From assembly GCF_030463535.1 (NCBI RefSeq), contig NC_132892.1:30276507-30340506 (forward strand): DNA of 64,000 nt, in the 5' to 3' direction. Source of the DNA: Salminus brasiliensis (taxonomy: Eukaryota > Chordata > Actinopteri > Characiformes > Bryconidae). Under the pieces are notes generated by a model. It was not told the DNA's origin. It worked only from the letters and a program-made list of their open reading frames with translations, and searched no databases. A program made the translations under genes and the position numbers. Below, in pieces: positions 12,336 to 25,600 of the stretch (the stretch's first letter is position 1; every line of letters begins with the position of its first letter).

Positions 12336-13385
12336 AGACATTTTTGAATATTTTGAAATATATTTTTGACATTTTCAATTTTCGAAAATAATGCCAGGTT
12401 TTTCACAATTTAGATTTTTATCGCTGTTGAGTTGAAAATAAGTTTTTCAGGATAAACCATTGAGTTTATTAAATTTGCATTTATATATTTATTTTCTGAA
12501 ATACTGATAAAGGGCTTTAGAAATACACAACAAAAACTCATTTTTTAAATGAAAAACACTAAATGTAGATATGGTTTATGAAACACAGAGTTGTACACTA
12601 CACTTTCTCATTAGCTTGAATGCGACCGATATTCATGTACAGCTTGTTGAATCAAGCAACAGTTGAAATGACAGATGAAGCATTTGTGGGCGGAGCCTGG
12701 ACAGATCCACTGATTACAGGCAGAGAAAGTTTCACGCTATAACGAGACACTATCATAATTTATTGCATAAAAGAAAGAGTGGATATTAGACACCTGTAAA
12801 CGGCGTTGCTCTACGAAAACCCTGTCAGTTAATAACTGACACTAAGACGCATCATTGCCACCTACTGCTGTTAAAAAGCTGCAGGATCGGCAGCACCGCC
12901 TGGATGCAAAACATGGAAAAAGTGGCTACACAGCAAACCATTTAATGCACTTCAGTGGATTTTTGTTGGGGTCCAAGCACTCTTGGCAGGAACTGTATCG
13001 TTTCAGGTTATTAGTAGTAGTGGTCCTAATGGAAGAAGAACTGTAGTCGAGTGTTTTTGGAAGACTTTTAGATCGAGCACAATTACAGACCACAGCGATA
13101 CACACAGTCGAGCTATTCTATTGCACTGCGAGTGAATTGAATGGCTGGTAATGAGAGTGGAGCATGGTGGTATGGTGCAGGCAGTGAAGCAGGGGAATAT
13201 TGGCACAACGGTTTCTACTTGATCTGTTTTTCTGAGGTGCTGAAGAAACGGTCCACTGGCTTCTGCTGTTACAGAAAGATGATCATTAATGGTCATCTAC
13301 TGGATGCCCCAGATGCTTAAAGTCAGGAGAAGATCTGGCCTGTTTACTGAAGAGCCTCAGACTGCTCATACACATACAACTTCTT

Positions 13386-13830
13386 ATACAGTATATGGAC
13401 AAATATTTGTGGACACCAGCTTATCCACTGTTTCTTCCAAAATGGAAAAACATGCAGCATTTGCTGATTTCCACTCTATTGGAAGGCTTTTCACTAGATT
13501 ATAGAACATTGCTGTGAGGATTTGATTGCATTCAACCACAGGCGCAGTAGTGAGCTCAGGTACTGATGTTGGATGATTAGGTCTGCATCACAAACAACAC
13601 TCTAGCTTGTCCCAAAGGTGCTGGATGGAGCTGCATCACTCCAGAGAAAGCCTCTCCACTGCTTCACAGCCCAGTGATGTGATGCTCCAGAGCATCCCGT
13701 CCTATTGGCAATTCCTTTCTATGGAAATTATACAAGCTGAGTGTGCATTTGAACCCCTGTATGAGCAGAGTTAGTCCTGGCAAATTCACTATTCAGAAGG
13801 CCCGTTCACCACTGTTTGGACACAGTGTAT
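13386..13830 (+). mobile_element. MITE family A copy, diverged, both ends present
   Basis: The left end ACAGTATATGGACAAATATT and the right end CTGTTTGGACACAGTGTAT form inverted termini. The interior contains TTTGATTGCATTCAACCACA and GAGCATCCCGTCCTATTGGC, parallel to the 54.9-kb copy. Confidence 0.7.
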
Positions 13831-14159
13831 TTCAAATGTGTGGATAATGAATCAGGCAGTTGCTCCAAAATGACCTGGAATAAAATCGCTCTACACAGAC
13901 TGTTGAGAGAGCTGCTGACTAATTAGACTTTAGCCTAATTAGTAGGCCTTAGCCGTTTTTACATATGAGCTCTGGAAAATGTCCAGAGAATCAGGGCCGA
14001 GCGTTTTCAGTGGTTGCCCTTTTAAAAACAAATGTTCTGCTAGGTTTAGGTTTAGGTAAGGGTGTGGGTTACCTGTGAGTGATCTGGACTATGTTTTAGG
14101 GGGACTGGCAGGATGAAGTCCAGGTAACGTCTGGTACAAATGACTCAGACATCAGCGTT

Positions 14160-14520
14160 CACACATACAGCTCTTCTGGGTTATTGCGGAAATTAGGGTG
14201 AGGGTCAGGGTTAGCGGGCATGTCTAAAATGGGACTGATGAGAAATCTGAAATCCCCCTACTGAGTTTGGAGAGGTAAAGTTAGATCTACTTATATAAGA
14301 GTAGTTGATATGGTGTTTTGTAATAGCTGGGTGTAGTGCTCAATGTATGCAGTTTGTTTATAATAAAATAATAATAATAAAAAAAAAAAAGACCAGATTG
14401 TCAGAAATAGTTGAAATTCATATGAAAGTAGGCCAAAAAGTGTGATTCAGGACCTTTACAGAAATGTCCATGTATGTATTTATGAATGAATGTGGTGGTA
14501 AAAGCATGTTTGGTCATTTC
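14160..14520 (+). repeat. Dispersed duplicate 1 (partner at 15.9 kb)
   Basis: Shares ATTAGGGTGAGGGTCAGGGT, GTAGTTGATATGGTGTTTTG and AAAAGCATGTTTGGTCATTT with 15938-16250 in direct orientation. The pair straddles the last kif16b exon. Confidence 0.85.
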
Positions 14521-15043
14521 CAGTTTAATGATGATGATTTTGTCTGGTTGCTATGGCAACTAAAAAAAAAAAAAAAAAGCATGTCTGGACATTAAGGTGG
14601 GAAGAAAAAAAAGGGGGGAGGGAAGAGGGAAGGTCTGGCTGGTGTAAACTCCGAATAAATGAAAGAGAGATGTTTGGGACGGACCCCGATAGTCCAGTCC
14701 AGCCAGAAACGTCCGGTCTAAACTGTAGGACCACCAAAGGCACTGGGTCTAGCACTTTGGGTTTCTGCTTCCGTCTCCATGACGAGTGAACAGCCCTCAG
14801 CACGCTTTAAACCTGTCCTGAGTGAGCGAGCGAGTGTGAGTGTGTGTGGTGGAGTGATTATGCAGGTGGACACACCGGCAAGTGTGCGTTTCTCCACTGT
14901 CATAACAAAACCTCCCCAAAACGAGAGGAAAACGCCATTAATGTTAATGTAACAAAAGACATTCATCCCAAAGTAATTCTGTGCAGAAGTGCAGAGGTTT
15001 TGATATGACAGTGAGGTTAGGAGGAGATCAGGCGCCAGGGCGT

Positions 15044-17415
15044 TCAGCCTGTTCCGTGACTGCTGTAGTCGAACACCCCCTTCCTAAAGAACGGCGAGAG
15101 GTCACATACGGCGTGTTTGGAGAGATGCATGCCGGCGTCATCGTCCGCTCGGAGAGGAGAGGAAGAGGAGGAGGACAACATGACCTGGAAGAAGTTCCTC
15201 AGGTAGCGCTGAAGAGCAGAGAGAGAGAGACATCAGACCATCATTAGCAGAGTTAGACCGTCATGTGATGCTCCTGGTGTCTAAACACATGTGATGTGAT
15301 GCATAACTGTAGTAATATGTAATAATCATGGCCCATAGGTCATAAAGTAAAGACTGGCTCGGCACACATTACTGTTTCTAAACACTAGACATTTAGCTGA
15401 CGCTCTCATCCAGAGCGGCTCACATGGTTACCCATATTACAGAAGTGGGCCAATGCAGTGCAAGGAGTCTTGCCCAAGGACTCTTACTGGTGTAGCGCAG
15501 CATAGTCACCCAGACTGGAAATCGAACCCTAGTCTCCCACATGGTGTAATAGCTCACTGGCAGCTAGTGGTTTTATCTGTTGCGCCACACCAACCACAAC
15601 ATTTCTAAAATGCTATGGGAGATTACAATAACAAATCAGGACCATTAAATTAATATACTCTTGGCGTATCATCAGTATTTCATACAAGATAATGAGAGAA
15701 GAAGTAGTTTGACAGCTTTCACAGCCAAAGGAAGTGACATGGATTTTCTGCGTTTTTTAAACAAACGTAGTTATTGTTGACCAGAACATTGGGCCAGACG
15801 TTAAATTTGGTTGACTAACCTCCTGCCCCAGACAGGTCTGACCAGTCAGAGGAGAGAAATGTTCTCACATGGTTTGTTGTGATACATTTTGATGCTTGAA
15901 TTTTTCCCCTCTGTGAAAAATTATCAAACCAAGGGAAAATTAGGGTGAGGGTCGGGGTTAGCGGGCATGTCTGAAAGGGGCTGATGAGAAGAGGGAAAGT
16001 TGGAAGAGGGAAAGTTAGATCTACTTATATAAGAGTAGTTGATATGGTGTTTTGTAATAGCTGGGTATAGTGCTCAATGTATGCAGTTGGTTTATAATAA
16101 TAAATAATAATAATAATAATAATAATAAATAATAAAAAAGACCAGATTGTCAGAAATAGGCCGAAAAGTGTGATTCTGGACTTTTACAGAAATGTGTATG
16201 TATGTATAAATGAATGAATGTGGCAATAAAAGCATGTTTGGTCATTTTTTAACAAATGTAAATCATAGTTGACCAGAACATTGGGCCAGACCCCAGACAG
16301 GTCTGAAACGCTCCAGGTTCACAAACCGGTGGACTGATTCAGACCAGATTAAATCATCTGCCAAAACGCATTAGGATGGCATTTAAACCACATGAATTTA
16401 AGCCTTAGCTTTAACACACATCATGGAATTGCTTATTCATTTCCATTTATACTAGAAACGGTTTAACTTAAGCCTCACCTGAACTTAAAGCTACAGGCAT
16501 ATTAGCAATATTAGCAGCAATGCAATGTTTACATAAATAAATAACATGCAAACAGAACACAAACCTCATTAAATAACACAGGGAGGGCTTCCTGTAGCTG
16601 CTGTCCAAGTCATCAGATTCAAAACCCTGACTCAGGCCTACAAAGCCAAGACTGGACCAGCCTGTCCGTACTTGATAGCGATGGTCAAAAGCTGATCTGC
16701 ACAGAGAGCCCTTCCAGCTTCAAGTACGACTCGGCTCGACCCTCCATCCCTCAAAATCCACGGAAGACGAGCGTCCAGACTTTTTACTGTCCTAGACCAA
16801 AGTGGTGGAACGAGCTTCCCCTGGGTGTCCGAACAGCAGAGTCCAACGCTCGCTGTCCTCAAACCCAGACTGAAGACCCTCCTCTTCAGAGAGGACTTGG
16901 GCGAATAGCAGAGTGGTCTCCTTATTGACGTGTGTTTAGTAGAGTCTAAGATTAGAGGATCTTTTAATTTATAGTCTACTCAAACTAGCTGAGGTTTTTC
17001 TTGGGTAAATAGTGAAGCACTTTTGTAAGTCGCTCTGGAGAAGGGCGTCTGCCTAAACTGTAAATGTTAAATGAGGGCATGGCTTCCTTTTGAGCTTTCC
17101 TCGACATGTAACGTTTGAAATAACGTGAAAAATGAGCTCTCTGCTGCTTGTATTGTCCGTGCATATAAGCGGAAACCCTTGCAGAAATACAGTTCTGCCG
17201 CAGTTCCTAAAGTCCTTAGGGGGTAGGAACTAAAAGAAAGTGGGTTACACCCACAAAAAAAATTTAGCCTTCAGGACGAGATCTTACCTCCAGGTGATTT
17301 CGCCGCTCTGCAACCATCCGCTCATCCCGGTTCCCAAACAGTTTTTTGGGAGGGAACTCCAGTGCTGCGAGCTACAATCAAGACAAAAGAGAAGATTATC
17401 CAAAATCTCAGACAG

Positions 17416-17456
<41 letters not shown>

Positions 17457-19084
17457 CACACTAATAATATAGAGCATAAATGACACTGAGCTAAGATACA
17501 AGAGCCAGTACTGATGCAGACACACCATACCGAGATACGACCCTTCAAGTACTGGTATTGTGGTTGGTTATAATGGTTGGTGTGGTGCAACAGATAAAAC
17601 CACTAGCTGCCAGTGCAGTATTACACCAGGTTGAAGGACCAGGGTTCGATTCCCAGTGTGGTGTGACTATGCTGCGATGCACCAATAAGAGTCCTTGGGC
17701 AAGACTCCTAACACTACATTGGCCCACCTCTGTAATATGAGTAACCTTGTAAGTCGCTCTGGATAAGAGCATCAGCTAAATGATGTAAATGTAAATGGTA
17801 TTTTTTTTTTGCTCTTGGGCTCCCCCTACAGTTTGGGAGTGTAATTCACTTCTACACGACTCAAAGTATGTGGTTTAGGCTGAGCTGTGCTTGAAATGTA
17901 AAGAGCTTTTGAAATTTGATGCAGGCAGTAATGGCAGAGGCACGCCGTGCAGACTGTGCAGCATACAGGAGATGTAGTGGGTTCTTAACAAGCTCACCTC
18001 CGGGTACTTCATTTTGAGGGATTTGTGCATTTCCCTGAAGCGGCTGTACCGTCGAAATACAGTCCACGTCTCGTCCAAAACCGTGATCTGCAACCCGAGG
18101 AGAAATCTCATTACACTACTGAATACACCACTAATGCCCTACGACACCAAATACATGATTTTCACAAAGGTGATAGAGCCTAAAAATGAGGATTTGATTA
18201 AAACTGAAAGTAACCTGGATGTAGAGCTGGGCAATATGACGATGTTTTAATATCATATCGTGATGAACTTTGTTTTTCGTGATTACAATCTGCTTTTCTA
18301 AGCATATGGAGGAGACTGTTGGGGCTTAATAAACACTGATCAGCTGCAGGTTCCATTGCTAACAGTGTAATTAGACTGGGTTATTAGATGAAGAGCAGCA
18401 GATGTTGAATAAAATAAATCACCAAAACCATCAAAAATAGTAGTTTTTAAAGATCTGTCGCTAATGTTTTTAGTCTGTGATAAATATCGGGTATGGCGAA
18501 AAAAAGTCTTTAAATATTGTGATATAGTTTATTATTTTTACCATATTGCCCAGCCCCACCTAGATGCCTTATAATCTAACGTAATCAATGTAAGCCTGAC
18601 TACTGCTCTGTTAACCTGCTAATTGAAGGCAGACTATGAGTAAGGTTCCTTACTCTACTTAATGAGTTAAATAATGAGTCAGGAGCATCAGAATAGGAGG
18701 CTGTAAAGTCTCAGAGCCCTCATTCCCATTATTTAACAGTCATCCGGAACCTTGTAGAACCATGTAAAAGCTCAGGTGCTTGAGTTTTGGTTCTGGCCGG
18801 AGTGCTGACCTTGACTTCAAACTCGTAGTGCTCATCTTTGCCCTGTCCACGGAGGACGTAGCGCGGGATGCTGATCCTCACGGGATCCTTCAGACTGTCT
18901 GGACTGGGGCAGGAGTGGACAGATACCATACGCTGCACACGAGAAAGGAGAGAGAGAGGGAGATTGAGAGGGGGAGCGAAAGCTTTGTAGCAGTTAATTA
19001 TTATTAATACGACAAGTGATTGCAAGCTTGTCGAGCAGTTTAGGTAGTGTCGATCAGCCAATACCAGGGTGTTACTTTCCCCTA

Positions 19085-19158
<74 letters not shown>

Positions 19159-19659
19159 ATACAGTCAATACTGGAGCCATACCTCATACTTCTGTCGGCG
19201 GGGGTCTATGCGGTGTGTGTAGCTGTCCTGAAAGAAAATAAACAAACAATGCATGAATAAATTACAACAAATAACAGATCCTCGATGACGCTACACCAGC
19301 CAATCACATCTGCATTTGGGAGGTTCTGCAGTCCAGATGTTGGTCAGCCAATCATTCCCAACTTGAACTCCTCCTTAATAAGCAGGGCTTGATTTAGCAG
19401 ATCCAGGTAAGGAAAGTGATGTGTGGGACATGCAGAATGTGGAAAGGGGACTCAAACAGGTAGACCCGAAATACACCAAACTGAGCTCTACCACGGGCAC
19501 TATGGGTAATCGGTAATAGGCACATGCATGCAAATCTCAGCCCCGGCGTTCCCATCTCCAGATCCCCAGAGCTGCTTATTATGCGAGACCCCCGCTTACC
19601 TTCAACATTACCTCAGCTTTCAGTTTAACATTGTTATTCTCACTAACTTCCTCCTCCTC
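15044..19659 (-). CDS. kif16b: kif16b exons 26-31, PX domain and C terminus
   Basis: Exons: 19612-19659, 19183-19227, 18810-18932, 17998-18087, 17288-17371, 15044-15208. [15 protein letters not shown] begins the PX region; [20 protein letters not shown] holds the RRYSRF PI3P-binding basic motif, and FPPKKLFGN is the proline-rich loop that inserts into the membrane. The end [20 protein letters not shown] tail is highly conserved in KIF16B. Exon 26 (48 nt, [10 protein letters not shown]) is the least certain, as it rests on splice sites and reading frame rather than strong conservation. Confidence 0.9.
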
Positions 19660-22600
19660 CTGTTGGGTTGAACAGGTGTTAGTAGTGTAGTCTAAAGCGC
19701 CTCCTCATTCAGAACAGTGAACTATACAGTGTTATACTGAGGTCATTACCATTACAGTGAGTGGCCGCGTCATCACAGTAAGTGACTGATGAATTATGAC
19801 GAGGTCATTACTGTTGCACTGAATTGTAATGTTGTGTTACATTGTTGACGTAATGCTCAAGTCATTACAGTGGCACCGGAGTTATAATATGTGCCCTGAG
19901 CACCGATTTAAACTACACAATAAACTACATCTCAGTCATCCTTGAGTATATGAGGAGACTTATTCAGCGTTATCATCAATATTAATTCTGCGAAGCATAG
20001 CTATGATTATGCCAGTAAACCAGAGCACAACAATGGGTTTATGTGGAGTTAACAGACGTTATATAATGTATTATTATTGTTATTATTAATAATAATAATA
20101 ATAATAATAATAAATACACACTGGTTAAAGTCCATAAACACCACATAAACCCACAAATAACAATAATTATAATAATAATAATAATAATGTGTAAGTAGTA
20201 AGAGATTTTTTGCAACAGTGGTTTGCACACTTGCACACAGGACAACATAACCTGTTACACCGAGCGAGATATGCTGATATCATACCCTGTTACACCGAGC
20301 GAGATATGCTGACGTCATAACCCATTACACTAGATGAATTGTATAGTTATGCTGACGTCATAACCCGTTACACTAGATGAATTGTACAGTTATGCTGACG
20401 TCATAACCCGTTACACCAAGCAAGTTATGCTGACATCATAACCCGTTACACTGAGCGAGTTATGCTGACATCATACCGTTACACTGAGCAAGATATGCTG
20501 ACGTCATAACCCATTACACTAGATGAATTGTATAGTTATGCTGACGTCATAACCCGTTACACCGAGCGAGATATGCTGACGTCATAACCTGTTACACTAG
20601 ATGAATTGTATAGTTATGCTGACGTCATAACCCGTTACACCGAGCGAGATATGCTGACGTCATAACCCGTTACACCGAGCGAGTTATGCTGACGTCATAA
20701 CCCGGTACACCGAGCGAGTTATGCTGACATCATAACCCGGTACACCGAGCGAGATATGCTGACGTCATAACCCCTTACACCGAGCGAGATATGCTGACGT
20801 CATAACCCCTTACACCGAGCGAGATATGCTGACGTCATAACCCCTTACACCGAGCGAGATATGCTGACGTCATAACCCCTTACACCGAGCGAGATATGCT
20901 GACGTCATAACCCCTTACACCGAGCGAGATATGCTGACGTCATCACTGCTGCACTAGATGAATTGTACAGCTATGCTGACGTCATAACCTGTTACACTAG
21001 GTAAGAGTTATTCTGAGGTCATTACAGTGGGTTGCAGTGTTACAGGGACACCATTACTGTCATAGCAAAGGAACTGTAAAACTGTGAGCTGGTGAAGAGT
21101 TTCAGGGGGAAGTGTAGGTACCTGCAGGGAGTCTGAGGAGATTGAGAGACTGTTGATGCTGTCTCCATTCAGCAGGTTAATTTGACGGAGCCTCCTCTGC
21201 ACCTCCTCTTCAATAAATGCATTTATCCTAAACACACAAACACACAGTTTAATGATCCTATTTTCATTCTGGTTTGTGTGTGTGTGGTGAATATGGCGCT
21301 ACCTGTCGTCTGTTAAAGGCAGCACTGCAGGAAGGCCCTGGATGGGACTCACTGGACAGTTAGCCACGCCATTCTTCTCCTCACTACTGACCGACAGAGT
21401 CCGTCCATTTTTCTCACTCTCACTGATCCTCTGCTTCAGCTGAGCAATCTCTCTCTCCATCCTGAGACATACATGAGAGAGGGAGGGGGTGAGTATCAGA
21501 TACAGGAGCATTAAACATTAATAGTAATGTTCTAGTATTAAATGTTATGATTGGTGGTCATCAATAATGTGGACTATTGAAAGGATAGGCAAGTCAATAC
21601 AAAGGACAGGGTGTAGTAATTCCCACTGCTCCTCCGCTCCATCACCTTGAGTTCCACCCTCTATTCTGCACCTGCTCTCAGCTGTAATCCAGAGGTCCCC
21701 CTTTGAAAACATACCCCTCTTAAATATGGTTAAATAATGGTTTGAGTGATGCCATAGAGGAACCACTTTAGGCTCTTCACACTCTCTATTCACGAACACT
21801 CACAAACACTCTTGTGGCTGAATGTAATCAATTCCTCACAGCAATGATCCTCCAAAATTTAGTAGAAAGCCTCTTTCCTGGACAGTAGAGACCGTTACTC
21901 AGGAGAAACTCTTTAATACCCTCGATTTCAGAAGAAACGATGAATAAGCAGGTGTCCCAATACTTTTGTCCATAAAGTGTAGAGAAATACAGAGAGAGAT
22001 AGAGAGAGAGAAGCCCTGTCATACTAAGCTCCCCACCTCTCCTGGTCCAGTTCAGCCCCGAGCAGGGTGACGATGCTCCTCCGACGGCCGTCCTCCGCCT
22101 CGGGCTCCAGGCTGAGGCTCCTGCGGAAGGCGGAGTGTCTCCTCTCGAGCCGTGCCACCGCTCGCTCCAGAGCCTCCCTCTGCTGCTTCTCCTGCGTCTC
22201 CAGAATCTCCTGCTCCTTCCTCCGCACCTTCTCCTCCTGACGCGCCACGTTGGCCGTAAACTCGTACGTCTGCTGCAGCTGCTGGAGCTGCTCCGCGTTG
22301 GCGCTGTGCTGAGACAGGCGCTCCTCCTTCTCCTCCAGCTCCTTCTCGATCTGAAAAAGAGCCAGAGCCAGCTCAGATCAGTACGGTTTTCACAGCACGG
22401 CGTCTTTAACGGAGCTGAACGCCGATAATTTTCTCCTCACCTGATAAAGCGTCTCGTCCAGCTCCTTCTCCACCTGATCTGGACTGGGCTCGGCCCCCAG
22501 ACTCCTGCCCCCTGCACCTCTAGCCCACATCCTGTCCAGCGCCTCCTCGGCCCTCTGGCGCTCCTCAGAGACGGCGGGGAGGTGGTTCTGACGCAGACAG

Positions 22601-25600
22601 AGCAGCTGCCGCTCTTTACACTGCAGCCTGTGTTCGGCCTGAGACAGTAGCGCCTCCTCCTGGAGCAGAGAGGAGGTGTCCTGAGCGCCGCGCTCCACCG
22701 CCTCATACACCTACAGGAGAGGAGACAGCAAAAATAACGTCTGAAATTCACCAAAACCTTCAGCGCTTCTGCAAAGCCAACCACACCGTCCTGCAAAAAC
22801 ATGACACGTGGGTGAACTCGACAGCACAGGACAGTCCTGCCAGGAAGCTGTTCTCTCAGTCGAGTTTATCTTTACACACTTGCATGGTCCCACAGGTGTG
22901 AAAAAATTAGGACACCCCCTGAAAACTAGGGAGCTGGCTTTTTCAGTTCCAATACTGATACATACATTTTGCATATCGGTCGATACCCGATACCATTGTT
23001 GAATTAATAAACCATATACCTCAGCATGCGGGAGAGACTTAAGACATCAGGATTGACTGAAACATTACTTTACTAACTTTGTAAAACAAAATCTAACAAA
23101 TTAACACATAGATATAAATGTACTAAATTGCTATTTCTTTGTCACTAAAATAAACAAATTGTGCAGGACCCTGACACTGCATTCAAAGTCAAAATTCCAA
23201 AAAGGAGTCAAACTTCTTAAAATATATTAAAATAAATCAAACGTATCAGCCAAAGCTGAAAATAAGCAGCTTCACTTTGTCAAACACGCAAACAGTATCA
23301 ATCAATCAAAAATTATTTTTTATCAATTGATTTTGAAAATCTTTTTTATTTTTAGCGTAAACAGTAATTCAGAACAAAATCTAGCAGCTGAACCTGAAAC
23401 TAAATAAGTAACTTGGTCAAATATACAAGCAGTAATTAAATATTGTATGTAAACTATTTAAATATAATTAGAATTAGTAATTAAATATAACATGTAAACA
23501 TTTAGAGCAGTCTCACACCAACCAATTAAACTGAAAGGATCGGTTTCATGGATCTGCCTAATTATCCGATAACCGATCCAGCTAATTTTGTTAATATCGG
23601 GACCGATATCCGATCCTAATATCGGATCAGTGCATCTCTAATGAAAACCTTGATATTTTTTAATATAAAGACGTGATCTTTGTGATTGATTTTCATGGGA
23701 TATGAACAAAGAGGACAAATCTTCAGGTCAAGATTGACGAAGTAAGTAAAGTAATGTTTCAGTCAATCCTGATGCCTTAAGTCTCTCCCACATGGTGAGG
23801 TATACTATGGTTGATGAGGTTTATTAATTGACCATTCATCTGATCATCTGTCCAGAAGTCCTGGTCTTTGTCTAGACATTCCCTGGCAACCCTTTCTTTG
23901 CTCTCCTCCTCCCATGAAGATCAGACTGGTTTTGGCTCTTTCTAATGGTAGATGCTGTACTTCGTCTGATTTCTAAATGTTCTGAGATCTTTTTAAACCT
24001 CTTCTCAGACTCCTCTGGATCTCCAACCTTCTTTCTGAAGGCCTCAGAGAGCTCTCTGGATCTGGCCATGCTGGTGACCTTCTTCACCACTCACTTCACA
24101 AGGACAGTAAGCACAGGGGTCCCTCAAGGCTGTGTGCTGAGCCCCCTTCTGTACACGCTCTTCACATACGACTGTGTGGCCTCCCAGAACAACACCAGCA
24201 TCATCAAATTTGCTGATGATACTACAGTCATTGGACTGATCACTGGTGGGGAAGAAACAGCGTACAGGAAGGAGGTGGCTGAGCTGGTGGCCTGGTGTCA
24301 TGACAACAATCTTTCCTTGAATGCAGACAAGACCAAGGAAATGATTGTCGATCCAAGGAGGAAGCGAGAGCTGCACACACCCCTGTACATAGGGGAGACT
24401 GAGGTGGAGAGGGTGAAAACCTTCAAATTCCTTGGCATCCACATCAGTGAGGATCTCAGCTGGTCCCACAACACTCAGATCATCATCAGGAAGTCCCAGC
24501 AGAGACTGTACTTTCTGAGAAGGCTGAGAAAATTTGGCATGCCAGCCAAAATTCTCAGCACCTTCTACAGGAGTATGATTGAGAGTGTTCTTACCAGCTC
24601 CATCATCGTCTGGTATGGAAACTCTACTGCCCAGGACAGAAAGGCTCTCCAGCGTGTGATCAAAACCGCACAGTCCATCTCAGGAGCAGCCTTCCCCTCA
24701 CTGCAGAACATCTACCATAACAGAGTCACCAGGAGAGCCCACAACATAATCAGGGACAGTACACACCCCCAGCACACACACTTCACACTTTTACCTTCAG
24801 GCAGACGCTACAGGAGTGTGAAGTCCAGGACCACAAGACTCACAAACAGTTTCTACTCACAGGCCATCAGGCTTGTGAACACCTCACGCACTACCTCTCC
24901 AACCCTTCCTATCTGAACTGGTTTTAAACTCTAATCTGATTTTAACTGCACCTTACACTCACTGTACTGCTGCTGTCAGAACACTGTTTACATTCGCTAC
25001 TTGCACACTATTGTTTACATTTCTTACTTGCAACCTGCACTTTATAGCTGCTGCTCTTCATACTTGCTCATACTTGCACATAAAAGCACATGTAACTTTT
25101 ATTTTTAATTTTTTAATTGTAAAAAGGGAAAAAGTTTACTTTAATTTTATTTACTTCAACTTATATTATTATACTTTATTTATTTTGTATATATTTTTTA
25201 TTTTTTATTATTATTTATTAATTTCTTTTTTGTTATCTTTATCTATTGGTGAATGGAGGGACAGCAAAGTAAGAATTTCATTGTACAGCGTAACTTTCTG
25301 CTGTGCATATGACAATAAAACTCTTGAATCTTGAATCTTCAACTTCAATCAAGATTAGACCAGACTAAACGTCTGAGGTTTAAATCAGACAGACTCCTCC
25401 AGAATAATCCTCTCCAACCATGTTCTGATCATCTGCAGCTGATGTTCTGCTCCTGAGTCTGAAGCTTTTCCTACCTGTCTCTGTTTCTCTCTGTGCGTGT
25501 GCTGCATCAGGCTGATGGAGGCTCGTTCGTTGGCCACCTCCTTCTCCAGTCTCTCTCTCTGCTGAATCAGCCCCTCCTCCAGCGTCTCCAGCTCCTGCAC

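Larger units (their letters stand above)
11001..15043. other. Intergenic region between convergent ndufaf5 and kif16b
   Basis: The region holds a perfect hairpin (11553-11694), a tRNA-like repeat (12055-12335), a MITE A copy (13386-13830) and a block duplicated at 15.9 kb (14160-14520). The kif16b 3' UTR must occupy the right part, but I cannot fix its end: TTTATT (minus-strand AATAAA) occurs at several places, for example near 12759. Confidence 0.6.

Noticed and set aside
12006-12406. Overlapping ORFs of 66-103 aa on both strands
   Set aside because: They lie in a tRNA-like repeat, overlap each other in many frames and show no family features.
17560-17660. Possible tRNA gene (good B box)
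   Set aside because: Part of a repeated SINE with a LINE-like tail; stems are not intact.
20262-20998. Regularly spaced repeats resembling a CRISPR array
   Set aside because: Units are contiguous with no unique spacers, in a vertebrate intron; it is a minisatellite. The same holds for the 26.3, 39.2, 41.5 and 62.4 kb arrays.
23872-24090. Functional small DNA-binding protein
   Set aside because: It is the N-terminal remnant of a Tc1-like transposase, cut by a LINE, with no catalytic domain left.
24044-24469. 141-aa minus-strand ORF
   Set aside because: Antisense shadow of the LINE reverse transcriptase frame.
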